Assembly: GCF_000422565.1 (NCBI RefSeq)
Contig: NZ_AUMA01000008.1
Span: 186,001-250,000 of the forward strand
Origin: Desulfovibrio aminophilus DSM 12254
GTDB taxonomy: Bacteria; Desulfobacterota; Desulfovibrionia; Desulfovibrionales; Desulfovibrionaceae
DNA length: 64,000 nt
Direction of reading: 5' to 3'
The position numbers and the translations under genes are program-made. The notes beneath the pieces are model-generated. The model saw only the letters and a program-made list of their open reading frames with translations. It had not been told where the DNA came from and did not search any database. Shown in pieces: positions 1 through 8,141 of this stretch; position 1 is the stretch's first letter, and each line of letters opens with the position of its first letter.

Positions 1-1
1 G

Positions 2-805
2 GCCTGCCTGGTCTACGTGGCCTATCCCGTGGCCGCCTTCCTGGCCGGGCCGGACTGGTCGGCCGTGGGACGGGGACTGGTCCTGCCCGAGACCTCGGTC
101 AGTCCTGAATCGCTGACCATGATCGTGGGCTTGGTGGGCACCACCATCGCCCCCTGGATGCAGTTCTACCAGCAGGCCTCGGTGGTGGAGAAGGGCATCA
201 CCCGCGAGAATTACGCCTTTTGCCGACTGGACGTGATCGTGGGCTGCGTCATGGCCGTGGCCGTGGCCTTCTTCATCGTGGTGGCATGCGCGGCCACCAT
301 CCACCAGCAGGGGCTGAACATCGAAACCGCCGCCGACGCGGCCCTGGCCCTCAAGCCCCTGGTGGGCGAGTACGCCTCCTTCCTGTTCGCCTTCGGCCTC
401 TGCAACGCCTCGCTCTTCGCCGCCTGCGTCCTGCCGTTGTCCACGTCCTACTACATCTGCGAGGGCATGGGCTGGGAACTCGGCGTGGACAAGGATTTCC
501 GCGAGGCCCCCCAGTTCTTCTGGCTTTTCACCCTGAGCATCGTCCTGGGGGCCGGGGCCATCCTGCTGCCCGGCGCGCCGCTCATCCTCGTCATGTACCT
601 CTCGCAGGTCGTCAACGGCATGGTCCTGCCGTTCATCCTGGTCTTCATGCTTCTGCTGGTCAACGACAGGCGGCTCATGGGCGAGGCGGTCAACGGCCCG
701 GTGTTCAACGCCGTGGCCTGGATCACTGTGGCGGTGATGATCGCGTTGACCCTGCTCCTGACCCTGGATACGATTTCGCCGGGTTTTTTGGCCCGCTGGT
801 TCTAG
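2..805 (+). CDS. Nramp-family divalent metal ion transporter, C-terminal part
   Basis: Partial gene: the reading frame is open to the left edge, so the N-terminus lies outside. About 267 residues remain of a family that is usually 400-450 long. The stretch GTTIAPWMQFYQQASVVEKG near residue 50 is the characteristic conserved segment of Nramp/MntH transporters. Six or more hydrophobic membrane segments follow, ending in the family-typical NGMVLPFILVFML helix. By family it would import Mn2+ or Fe2+ by proton symport at the inner membrane; the ion cannot be chosen because the metal-binding helix 1 is missing. Its TAG stop shares the tetranucleotide CTAG with the stop of the convergent hydrolase gene. 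Confidence 0.9.
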   Translation, partial: ACLVYVAYPVAAFLAGPDWSAVGRGLVLPETSVSPESLTMIVGLVGTTIAPWMQFYQQASVVEKGITRENYAFCRLDVIVGCVMAVAVAFFIVVACAATIHQQGLNIETAADAALALKPLVGEYASFLFAFGLCNASLFAACVLPLSTSYYICEGMGWELGVDKDFREAPQFFWLFTLSIVLGAGAILLPGAPLILVMYLSQVVNGMVLPFILVFMLLLVNDRRLMGEAVNGPVFNAVAWITVAVMIALTLLLTLDTISPGFLARWF

Positions 806-1767
806 AGCACCCGGGCCAGGAACTCCAGCGTCCGGGCCTCGGACCTGTAGAGCCCCGGCCTCGGCGGCACGAAGCCCACGTGCCCGCCCCGGGCGGGCGT
901 CTCCAGGAAGAGCATGGGATTGGCCCTGGCCTCGGCCTCGGGAAAGCACTCCGGGGGCAGGAAGGGGTCGTTGCGCGCGTTGAGCAGCAGGGTGGGCACG
1001 CGGATCGCGCCGAGCACGGGTCGCGAGGAGGCCTCGGCGTAGTAGTGGGCCGCGTCGCGGAAGCCGTGGCGGGGCGCGGTGAAGAGGTCGTCGAAGCTGC
1101 GCAGGTCGCGCACGGCCTCCAGCCGCTCCGGGTCCACCAGCCCGGGGAAGCGGCGGTTCTTTTCGCGCAGCTTCTCCCGCAGCGTCTTGAGAAAGTTCAG
1201 CACGTAGATGCGGTTGCTCCGCCGGGCGAGCTCGCGCTCCGAGGAGGGCAGGTCGCAGGGCACGGAGATGCAGACCGAGGCGGCCACGGCCCCGGGCACG
1301 CGGTCCGGGTCCTCGCCCAGGTAGCGCAGGGTCTGGTTGCCGCCGATGCTGAAGCCCACCAGCACCACGCTCTCGTAGCCGCCCGCCGCCAGGGCGTGGC
1401 CCAGGACCTGGTCCAGATCCCCGGTTTCGCCGCTGTGGTAGGCCGTGGCCAGGCGGTTCAACTCCCCGGAGCAGCCGCGCAGGTTGCGGGCCAGCACATC
1501 GAATCCGGCGTCGCGCAGAGTCCGGGCCATGCCCAGGATGTAGGGCCGCCGGGAGTGTCCCTCCAGGCCGTGGGTCAGCAGGGCCAGCCGTCGCGATCCG
1601 TTCCGGCTCCAGTCCAGGTCCAGGAAGTCGCCGTCGGGCAGTTCCAGCCGCTCGCGCTCCAGCTCCAGTTGCGGCGACCGCCGCAGCAGCCCGGCGAAAA
1701 GCGTCTCGGCGTGGCCGTTGCTCAGGAACGGCGGCGGGGACGGCAGGCGGGATTCGACCAGCGGCAC
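802..1767 (-). CDS. YheT-type alpha/beta hydrolase
   Basis: Protein of 321 residues, COG0429/YheT-like. The nucleophile elbow is GFSIGGN near residue 140, an Asp lies in NARNDPFLP and a His in RGGHVGFV, giving a plausible Ser-Asp-His triad. HGLEGHSRRPYI near residue 65 is the family's oxyanion-side motif. The start is GTG, with a GGGGGG-rich Shine-Dalgarno overlapping the end of the upstream aldolase gene, so it is the last gene of an AOR-aldolase-hydrolase operon. Its substrate is unknown; YheT relatives are described as carboxylesterase-like. It is placed downstream of aldehyde metabolism, but a link to it is only inference. Confidence 0.88.
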   Translation of the reverse strand: MPLVESRLPSPPPFLSNGHAETLFAGLLRRSPQLELERERLELPDGDFLDLDWSRNGSRRLALLTHGLEGHSRRPYILGMARTLRDAGFDVLARNLRGCSGELNRLATAYHSGETGDLDQVLGHALAAGGYESVVLVGFSIGGNQTLRYLGEDPDRVPGAVAASVCISVPCDLPSSERELARRSNRIYVLNFLKTLREKLREKNRRFPGLVDPERLEAVRDLRSFDDLFTAPRHGFRDAAHYYAEASSRPVLGAIRVPTLLLNARNDPFLPPECFPEAEARANPMLFLETPARGGHVGFVPPRPGLYRSEARTLEFLARVL

Positions 1768-1769
1768 GC

Positions 1770-2942
1770 TCAGCCCCCCAGGTCGCGCACGCGGCGGAAG
1801 TATTCCTCGCGGCAGGCGTTCTCGGTGTCCGCCAGGAGGGCGAAGGCCTCGTTGAAGTCCGTCCGGCCGGTGGCGAACAGGCCGTGGCCCAGGACGATGG
1901 CCGTCCGCTCCGAGGCCAGGGCCGGGGGCAGGGTGTGGCAGAGCCCGCGCGGGCCCGTGCCCACCTCGCCGGGCACCACCGGCGCGCCGCCCGCCCGCCG
2001 GGGGCGCGGACAGTCGAGGTGGCAGCGGCCGCGATCCGGGCAGTCCGGCAGGTCGCAGTCCAGGGAGAGGATCACCGCGAACCTCGGGTGGCCGTGCAGG
2101 ATGCAGGCGGCCGTGGGGTCGGCGGCGTAGATCCCGGCGTGGGCCGCCAGTTCGCTGGAGGCCGTGAGCCCGGCGCAGCTCGACCCGTCCAGGGGGCAGG
2201 CGTCGATGCAGCCCGCCAGATGGTCCAGGGAACTGCCGGTCTGGCTGATGTGCACGATCCCGCCCATCCTATACGAGATGTTGCCGAAATAGGAGTCCAC
2301 CAGACCGTGCTTCACCGTGGCCCGCCCGGCCTCCAGCATGGCTCGCCGGGTCTGGGGCGCGTCCTGGAACGGCCCCCTGGCCAGGGCGGGCCGGTCCGCG
2401 CGCGGCTTGGGCAAGTGGGGTACGGCCTGGGCGAAGGCCGTGTGCTGCTCCTGCGTGGCCCGGCCGTGGCGCAGGTCATCCAGGTATTCCTCGAAGAAGA
2501 GCACGAAGGCCGCGAAGCACATGGAACTGACCGTGACGAAGGCCTGCTCCGGCCCCACCGATCCCGGGGCCGCCAGGCGCGGGCCGGGCAGGACCGCACC
2601 CTTGCGTCGCCGGAGCGCCCTGGTCATGGCTTCAGTCGAGAACTCCCGGGCCACGGGCAGATCGTGGAGAAAAAGCCGCGTCTCGCAGTCGCCCGGGGTG
2701 ATGATCTCCGGGTGGCGGGTCAGGAGGAAGTCCAGGATGGTCCGGTACGGCTCGGCCGGGCGCACGCAGGCCAGGGCGCTGGCCTGAAGCGCGCGCAAAG
2801 CGGCCTCGGCGACGTCCCGGTCCGGGTGGCCGGGCTCGTTGCAGGCCACGGCGTCGTCCTGGCCCAGGAACAGCGCGTCCCCGGGCCCGGCCAGACCGGC
2901 GGCTTCCAGGCGCGCTGCGAAGGATTTCAGGATGCGGTCCAT
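1770..2942 (-). CDS. class II aldolase/adducin-domain protein with N-terminal extension
   Basis: Protein of 390 residues. The C-terminal half (about 195-390) is a class II aldolase/adducin fold: ILHGHPRF supplies the HxH zinc pair and VLGHGLFATG the third His. The first 190 residues are an extension I cannot assign; it contains PGSVGPEQAFVTVSS. A Cys-rich insertion just after the HxH motif (CPDRGRCHLDC, about residue 290) and a second one upstream (CIDACPLDGSSC) are not part of the usual fold and could bind metal. The ATG overlaps the end of the AOR gene by 16 bases, so translation is probably coupled. The family cleaves or epimerises phosphorylated sugars or aldols; substrate here unknown. 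Confidence 0.82.
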   Translation of the reverse strand: MDRILKSFAARLEAAGLAGPGDALFLGQDDAVACNEPGHPDRDVAEAALRALQASALACVRPAEPYRTILDFLLTRHPEIITPGDCETRLFLHDLPVAREFSTEAMTRALRRRKGAVLPGPRLAAPGSVGPEQAFVTVSSMCFAAFVLFFEEYLDDLRHGRATQEQHTAFAQAVPHLPKPRADRPALARGPFQDAPQTRRAMLEAGRATVKHGLVDSYFGNISYRMGGIVHISQTGSSLDHLAGCIDACPLDGSSCAGLTASSELAAHAGIYAADPTAACILHGHPRFAVILSLDCDLPDCPDRGRCHLDCPRPRRAGGAPVVPGEVGTGPRGLCHTLPPALASERTAIVLGHGLFATGRTDFNEAFALLADTENACREEYFRRVRDLGG

Positions 2943-4681
2943 GCGAGCCCCAGGGCCTCGGCCGTGTCCCGCCGGGGCAGGCCGTTGTCGTCCAGTCCGC
3001 GCACGCGGTAGTAGCGCGCCCGGGCCGTCAGAAAGTCCTCACGGGGCAGCGGCGGCACGTCGAAGTCCTCGCCCGGGTCGCCGGGCTCCCGGAAGAAACG
3101 CTCGGGCAGGTCGTCGTCCTCGGCCGTGAAGCCCAGCTCCGCCAGCATGAGCCGTTCCTGGTAGACGCAGCGCTCGCCCGCCAGGGCCAGATCCCCGGCC
3201 GTGAAGGGCAGGCCCGTGACCGCCGTGAAGGCCCGGGCGTACTCCTCCAGCCCGGCGGCCAGAAAGGCCGGGGCGCAGGCGGGCAGGGAGTCGGCGGCGG
3301 CCATCTGGTCCTCGGCGAGCCTGATGATCCGGGCCTTGCCCAGGAAGCTGAAGCGGTCCGTGGCCACGGGCTTGCGCAGCAGTTCGTGGGCCAGGGGCAG
3401 GGCCCGCTGATGACAGGCCCCGCGCGTGCTCACGGCGTAGCCCAGGGCCAGGCCATAGGCCCCGCGCGGATCGCAGGCCGGAATCTCCAGGCCCTTGATC
3501 GTCATGGCCGCGTCGGGCTTGCCCAGTTCCTCGGCCAGCCGCCGCGCGCCCCGGCCCAGCAGGCGGCCGTCGCCCCGGCCCAGGGCCGTGTCCTCCAGGA
3601 GTTCGAGCAGGTGTTCCGGGCCGAGCGCCCGTCCGGTGATCTCGGCGAAGGCGGCCAGGGAAACGGCGGCGGACACCGGGTCCAGGCCCAGGCGGGCGCA
3701 GAGGTTCACGGCCTCCACGGCCAGGAGCGGGTCCGGGTTGCGGATCAGGGCCGTGAAGTGCGACAGGGCGTCGAACCCGGGCAGGAGGCGGCCGTCCCCG
3801 GTCCGCTGCACGCAGCCCACCGGGCAGGACGGGCAGGGCGCGGACGCGGGCAGCAGCCGCGCGGCCAGGGCCGGGGCGTTGCAGCCTCCGGCCTGTTCGA
3901 AGCGGGTATGGCGGAAATTGTCCGTGGGCATCATGCTCCGGGCCGCCGTGAGATCACAGAGCGCGGCCGTGCCGAAGCGGTGGAAGCCCAGGGGGCCGCG
4001 CAGGGCGGGCGAGGCGTTGAAGAGCCGCAGGATGTCGCGATTCGCGGCCGCCAGTCCATTGGGATCGGCCACGGACACCGGCCTTTCGCCGGACACGGCC
4101 AGGAACTTGCAGCCCTTGGCCGCCAGGCAGAGGCCCAGGCCGCAACGCTCGGCCGCCTGGAGGCGGTCCACCACGATGGAGGCGGAGAGCACGCCGTTTT
4201 CGGCCGCCGGACCGACGCAAGCCACGGAATCCCAGCCGGGCAGGGCCGTGAACACGGCTTCCGTGTCCGCGCCCCGAAGCGCCCCGGCTTCGACGAAGCG
4301 CACCCCGCCGGAGGTGATCTCCAGGCCCAGGAGCGCGTCGCTCACGCCGGTGAGCACGAGACCGTCCCATCCCGCAGTCTTCAGCGCCGGGCCGAGGTTG
4401 CCGCCTGTGGAGGCGTCGCCCGGGGCTCCGGTGAGCGGGGAACGCGAGGCCACGTGGCAGCGACCGGAGCAGGGCGCTGCCGTGCCCGTGAGCGGCCCAG
4501 TCATGAAGATCACCGGCATGTTCGGGTGGTTCCAGGGCAGGCCGAAGCGCGGGCGCAGAAGATGACCGGCCAGAGCCCGGCCGCCGGGGAAGAGGCGGAG
4601 AGTCTCCTCGGACGGGTGCAGGACGCCCTGGGTCCGGGTGGTCAGGTCGGCGATGAGGATGGAGCCGGTCCAGCCGTGCAT
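2927..4681 (-). CDS. aor: aldehyde:ferredoxin oxidoreductase (tungsten enzyme family)
   Basis: Protein of 584 residues, close to the family's usual ~600. It oxidises aldehydes to acids with ferredoxin as acceptor, using a tungstopterin centre and one [4Fe-4S] cluster. Visible ligands are CPSCPVGC (three Cys) and a fourth Cys in DSLPAC. DPRGAYGLALGYA and STRGACH are the conserved pterin-side motifs, and the N-terminal GRALAGHLL and GRCHVASRSPLTG blocks fit the family. First gene of a leftward operon with the aldolase and YheT-type genes. It could detoxify or use aldehydes made by the aldolase partner; that is inference. No cofactor-sulfur or MoaD-type gene sits beside it. Confidence 0.92.
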   Translation of the reverse strand: MHGWTGSILIADLTTRTQGVLHPSEETLRLFPGGRALAGHLLRPRFGLPWNHPNMPVIFMTGPLTGTAAPCSGRCHVASRSPLTGAPGDASTGGNLGPALKTAGWDGLVLTGVSDALLGLEITSGGVRFVEAGALRGADTEAVFTALPGWDSVACVGPAAENGVLSASIVVDRLQAAERCGLGLCLAAKGCKFLAVSGERPVSVADPNGLAAANRDILRLFNASPALRGPLGFHRFGTAALCDLTAARSMMPTDNFRHTRFEQAGGCNAPALAARLLPASAPCPSCPVGCVQRTGDGRLLPGFDALSHFTALIRNPDPLLAVEAVNLCARLGLDPVSAAVSLAAFAEITGRALGPEHLLELLEDTALGRGDGRLLGRGARRLAEELGKPDAAMTIKGLEIPACDPRGAYGLALGYAVSTRGACHQRALPLAHELLRKPVATDRFSFLGKARIIRLAEDQMAAADSLPACAPAFLAAGLEEYARAFTAVTGLPFTAGDLALAGERCVYQERLMLAELGFTAEDDDLPERFFREPGDPGEDFDVPPLPREDFLTARARYYRVRGLDDNGLPRRDTAEALGLAWTAS

Positions 4682-4780
4682 GGGCTGGTGATTCCACGTC
4701 CGGGGGCAAATGGCAAGGGCCGGGCTTGATTTGGCGCGGACATCGGGTATCCTGCGCCCACATCGCCGCAGGAGCCGCCC

Positions 4781-5305
4781 ATGTCCGCCAAGAAAGAGAT
4801 CGATGTTTCCCGCCGCAACCTGCTTTTCGGGGCCTTCCGCCGTCTGCGCGGGGAGGAGGCCGAGGGCCGTCCCCAGGCCCGCAGCTCCGAGACCCTGCCG
4901 CTGCTGAACGAGGCCAACGCGGCCTTCGACTCCGGCGACTTCGCCGCGGCCACGCCCAAGTACCGCGAGTTGCTTCAGAAGGAGCCCGAGAACCGCGAGG
5001 CGCGTCGCCGCCTGGGCCGCTGCCTTTATGCCGAGGGCAAGTTCGTGCAGGCCAAGGTGGAGTTCGAACGGGTGCTGCGCGCGGACCGCGAGGACAACGA
5101 GGCCTGGCTCTTCCTGGGCCTGACCCTGGCCCGTGGCGGCAGCCCGGCCAAGGCCGTGTCGGTCTGGAAGAACTTCAAGGACATGCGCAACGTTCCCCTG
5201 GTGCGCGAGATCAACCTCCAGGCCGCCCTGCTGGAGGAGAGCGAAGAGCCGGACGGGATTCGGATCGCGGACGCCGTGGAGTCGGTGCTGCGGAATCCGG
5301 CCTAG
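4781..5305 (+). CDS. TPR-repeat protein
   Basis: Protein of 174 residues, starting after AGGAG at good spacing. Residues 45-140 hold about three tetratricopeptide repeats (LLNEANAAFDSGDFAAATPKY, then YAEGKFVQAKVEFERVL, then FLGLTLARGGSPAKAVSVW). The N-terminus SRRNLLFGAFRRLRGEE begins like a twin-arginine signal but lacks a clear hydrophobic core, so I treat it as cytoplasmic. Function is unknown; TPR proteins are assembly scaffolds. It is alone: divergent from AOR upstream and sharing a CTAG stop tetranucleotide with the convergent exporter downstream. Confidence 0.85.
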   Translation: MSAKKEIDVSRRNLLFGAFRRLRGEEAEGRPQARSSETLPLLNEANAAFDSGDFAAATPKYRELLQKEPENREARRRLGRCLYAEGKFVQAKVEFERVLRADREDNEAWLFLGLTLARGGSPAKAVSVWKNFKDMRNVPLVREINLQAALLEESEEPDGIRIADAVESVLRNPA

Positions 5306-6258
5306 CCGCCCGCCTTGCGTCCGGCCGTCTGCCGGGCCACGTAGAGAACCAGCCCCAGCGTCACCAGCGCGATGCCCGAAAAGCCCAGGAGGCCGGGCGG
5401 CGCGGCGTGGAGGAACAGGATCTCCCCGACGAGGGAGAAGACCACCTCCATGGATTGCGTGGCGTCCACGGCGGCCAGCTCATAGGAGGAGCGGGCGCGG
5501 TTGCGGGCGTGCAGGAACAGGCTCGTGGCCACCACCCCGGCCAGGAAGGCCACCAGGGCGGTCTGGACCCACTGTCCGTCGACCGGGGCCTCCGGCCGCA
5601 CGACCAGGAGCAGCGCGAGCCAGAAGGGCAGGGAGCCGAGGCAGAGCAGGAGCACGAGCCCCGGGCCGCTCTCCAGGGCCGGATTGGCCGCCTCCGGCCC
5701 ACCGCGCGCGGCGTCGCTCCGGGCCTCCCAGGCCAGCTGGTTGCCCAGGGGATAGGCCAGGGCCGCCAGCAGCACCGGCAGCACCCCCAGGATCAGCCCG
5801 GCCGCGTCCCCGAATCCTCCGGCCTGCTCCAGGTTCACCAGCACGATGCCCAGGAAGATGAGGCCGGTGAAAGCCAGGCCCCGCGTGGGCACCTTGCGGC
5901 CGAAGAGGAGCAGGACCAGGGGCGTGGCCAGGATGGTGGCCTGCCAGGTGGCGGCCACGACCCATCCGGGCATGCGCGTGGCGCTGTAGCAGAGCGGGGC
6001 GTAGAACACGCCGAAGCCCACGCCTCCGGCCAGGGTCCAGAACAGCGGGCGGGTGCGCAACGCGTTCCAGACCCCGCGCAGGACCGCTCCCTGGCGGGTG
6101 ATCCCCAGCCAGGCCAGGAGCATGAGCAGCATGTAGGCGTAGCGCAGGGCGGCGGTCCAGGCCCAGTGCCCGCCTTCCAGGCTCATGGCCCGGTTGAGCA
6201 CGAAGGTGCTGCTGAAAAAGAAGGCGGAGAGGACGCCGAGGAGCAGGGCGCGGAGCAT
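5302..6258 (-). CDS. EamA/EmrE-type multidrug resistance efflux transporter family protein
   Basis: Protein of 318 residues with about ten predicted membrane helices in two halves, as in DMT-superfamily exporters. The N-terminal LLGVLSAFFFSSTFVLNRAM and the second-half DATQSMEVVFSLVGE match the 'multidrug resistance efflux transporter' group of this superfamily. The substrate is unknown. ATG at 6258 follows a GGGAAG ribosome site at slightly long spacing. It is transcribed after the small unknown gene at 6281-6769, with 22 bases between, so the two may form an operon. Confidence 0.87.
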   Translation of the reverse strand: MLRALLLGVLSAFFFSSTFVLNRAMSLEGGHWAWTAALRYAYMLLMLLAWLGITRQGAVLRGVWNALRTRPLFWTLAGGVGFGVFYAPLCYSATRMPGWVVAATWQATILATPLVLLLFGRKVPTRGLAFTGLIFLGIVLVNLEQAGGFGDAAGLILGVLPVLLAALAYPLGNQLAWEARSDAARGGPEAANPALESGPGLVLLLCLGSLPFWLALLLVVRPEAPVDGQWVQTALVAFLAGVVATSLFLHARNRARSSYELAAVDATQSMEVVFSLVGEILFLHAAPPGLLGFSGIALVTLGLVLYVARQTAGRKAGG

Positions 6259-6280
6259 GTGGCGGCGGAACTTCCCGGGC

Positions 6281-6769
6281 TTAGTGGGTCGTGCCTGGGC
6301 CGCCCTTGTCCTTCTCGTTCAGCTCCCGGGCCAGGGCCAGGACGCGCGAACGCAGGAACCCGGCCACCGCGCCGCCCTGGTCGGTGTCCCCGGAATGTGC
6401 CAGTCCGTAGGCCTCCAGATCCTGCTGGACCTGCTTCTCCATGCGCGCGGACTCCAGAAACATGAGATAGGCCAGGACCACGGCGGCCTCGTTGTCCGGC
6501 GTGTCCTCGGCCAGGATTTCGATCTGCTCCGGGGGGACGGTCTCCATGAGTCGGTCCAGGAACATGCCGATCCATTTCTCGTACAGCCCGGTGAGCAGGG
6601 GCGGGACCATGCCCGCCAGTTCGGCGGCCAGCTTGGGATCCGTGGCCGTGCCGGTGAGGGTCAGGTATTCCACCAGCGCCTCGCGGCGATGACCCTCGTC
6701 CTGGGCCAGCACGCGGCGGCGGATCATGGTCAGGAGGCTGCCGCGCAGGGCGGCGGGATCAATGGTCAT
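6281..6769 (-). CDS. conserved hypothetical cytoplasmic protein
   Basis: Protein of 162 residues beginning MTIDPAALRG. A longer reading frame reaches 6829, but the 20 extra residues are low-complexity, and CGAGG lies just before the ATG at 6769, so the shorter form is chosen. There is no signal peptide, membrane helix or recognisable motif. It is mostly helical in character, rich in Glu, Leu and Ala. It lies 22 bases upstream of the exporter gene on the same strand. I do not recognise the family. Confidence 0.7.
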   Translation of the reverse strand: MTIDPAALRGSLLTMIRRRVLAQDEGHRREALVEYLTLTGTATDPKLAAELAGMVPPLLTGLYEKWIGMFLDRLMETVPPEQIEILAEDTPDNEAAVVLAYLMFLESARMEKQVQQDLEAYGLAHSGDTDQGGAVAGFLRSRVLALARELNEKDKGGPGTTH

Positions 6770-6853
6770 GTGGCTGCCTCGTCGGGGTTGGAGTGGCCGG
6801 AGCCTAGCCCAAGCCGCGTCGTGGGGCAAGGGAGGAGCCCCGCGACGGGGGGC

Positions 6854-8140
6854 TTACAGCCGGGTCAGGAGCAGGAAATAGAGGCCGCCGAAGCCCAGGA
6901 GCAGGGCGCAGGGCAGGATGAGACGGCGCCAGACTCCGCCGACGTCCGTCTTGAAGTACTGGCAGGTGAGCACGAGGCAGATGTGGATGGGCGAGGCCAT
7001 GACGCCGGTGAAGCCCGCGAAGGTGGCCAGGACCACGTAGGGGATGAGCTGGTGCTGCAGCCCGAGCACGGGCAGAAGTCCCAGGAGCAGCGGGAAGGTG
7101 GAGCCCACGAAGGCCACGTTGATGCCCGCGATGAAACCCACCAGGAAGGGCAGGAACACGGCGGCCACGAACAGAGCCGCCGGACCGCCCGCCAGTTCGG
7201 CCATGCCGCGCACCGCGCCGGAGGCCGCCAGCTGGCCTTTGAAGACGAAGATGCCCGCGATGACGAGCATCATGCCGAGGAAGCTCTTTTTGGCCAGGGC
7301 CGAGACCATGAGTCGGGCGTCGGCGCGGTTCTGGACGGCGACGCAAGCCACCGCAGCGGCCAGGGCCGTGACCACGCCCAACTCGAAGGGGAGCCGGGGG
7401 GCCAGGGCGGAGATGGCCGCCTCCAATCCCAGCGCCCCGACGATGGCCACCAGCAGCGGCAGACCCAGGACGAGCAGCCTTCCGGCTCCCGGGCGTTCCG
7501 CCAGGGCCTCCGGGCGCGTTTCGGGCAAGGGCAGGACGCCCGGGCGGAGGTAGAAGATCCAGCCGAGGACGAGGCAACAGACCGCGCCCGGCGCGGTGAA
7601 GAAGATGAGCGTGGTGATCGGCAGCGCGGCGAGATTGGATGTCAGGATCAGGCCCGGGAAGAGCGGCCAGGCCATTTCCCAGAGGTGCCGGAACCAGTAG
7701 TTCACGAGCGCCTTGTGCTCGGCGTCGAGATTGAGCTTTTCGGCCACCCCGGCCACCATGGGCGCGGAGAAGATGGCCCCGCCGGGCATGGGCAGGAAGC
7801 CCACCAGGGCCGGGAACAGGCCCAGACGCAGCCGGTGGGAGCGGATTCTTCCGGCAAGGGCGTCCATCAGGCGGCGGGACTGCCCCGTGCGTTCCAGCAG
7901 GTCGGAGAGCACCAGGATGAGGGCCACGATGCCCGCCAGGAAGAGCGTCTCGGGGTCCACCAGGGCCCTGGCCGTGGCCGTGAACCATGCCCCGGGGGCC
8001 ATGCCGAAGAGCGGGCCCAGGATCGCCGCGCCGCAGAGGATGGACAGACCCAGTGCGATCTTGAACCGGATGCAGACGAGCATGACGGCGAAGGCGGCCA
8101 GGACCTTGAGCAGGGGAAGGACGCCTGGGGAGAAATCCAT
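6854..8140 (-). CDS. DUF401-family membrane permease
   Basis: Protein of 428 residues, almost entirely hydrophobic, with about eleven membrane segments. LPMPGGAIFSAPMVA near residue 115 and NYWFRHLWEMAWPLFPG near residue 145 are hallmarks of the DUF401/COG1906 family, distantly related to ion-transporter-superfamily permeases. Substrate unknown. Its start lies one base after the stop of the Fe-S gene at 8142, so the two are co-transcribed and probably translationally coupled. The pairing of a permease with a membrane-associated Fe-S protein suggests redox-linked transport, but nothing in the sequence shows it. Confidence 0.88.
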   Translation of the reverse strand: MDFSPGVLPLLKVLAAFAVMLVCIRFKIALGLSILCGAAILGPLFGMAPGAWFTATARALVDPETLFLAGIVALILVLSDLLERTGQSRRLMDALAGRIRSHRLRLGLFPALVGFLPMPGGAIFSAPMVAGVAEKLNLDAEHKALVNYWFRHLWEMAWPLFPGLILTSNLAALPITTLIFFTAPGAVCCLVLGWIFYLRPGVLPLPETRPEALAERPGAGRLLVLGLPLLVAIVGALGLEAAISALAPRLPFELGVVTALAAAVACVAVQNRADARLMVSALAKKSFLGMMLVIAGIFVFKGQLAASGAVRGMAELAGGPAALFVAAVFLPFLVGFIAGINVAFVGSTFPLLLGLLPVLGLQHQLIPYVVLATFAGFTGVMASPIHICLVLTCQYFKTDVGGVWRRLILPCALLLGFGGLYFLLLTRL

Positions 8141-8141
8141 C

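Noticed and set aside
220-2130. A 636-residue open frame on the plus strand across the hydrolase and aldolase genes
   Set aside because: Low-complexity Gly/Arg/Gln/Val-rich translation with no motif; it mirrors real minus-strand genes and is a GC-rich shadow.
4781-4860. Twin-arginine-like start of the TPR protein (SRRNLLFGAF)
   Set aside because: No hydrophobic core follows the RR pair, so export is not supported.
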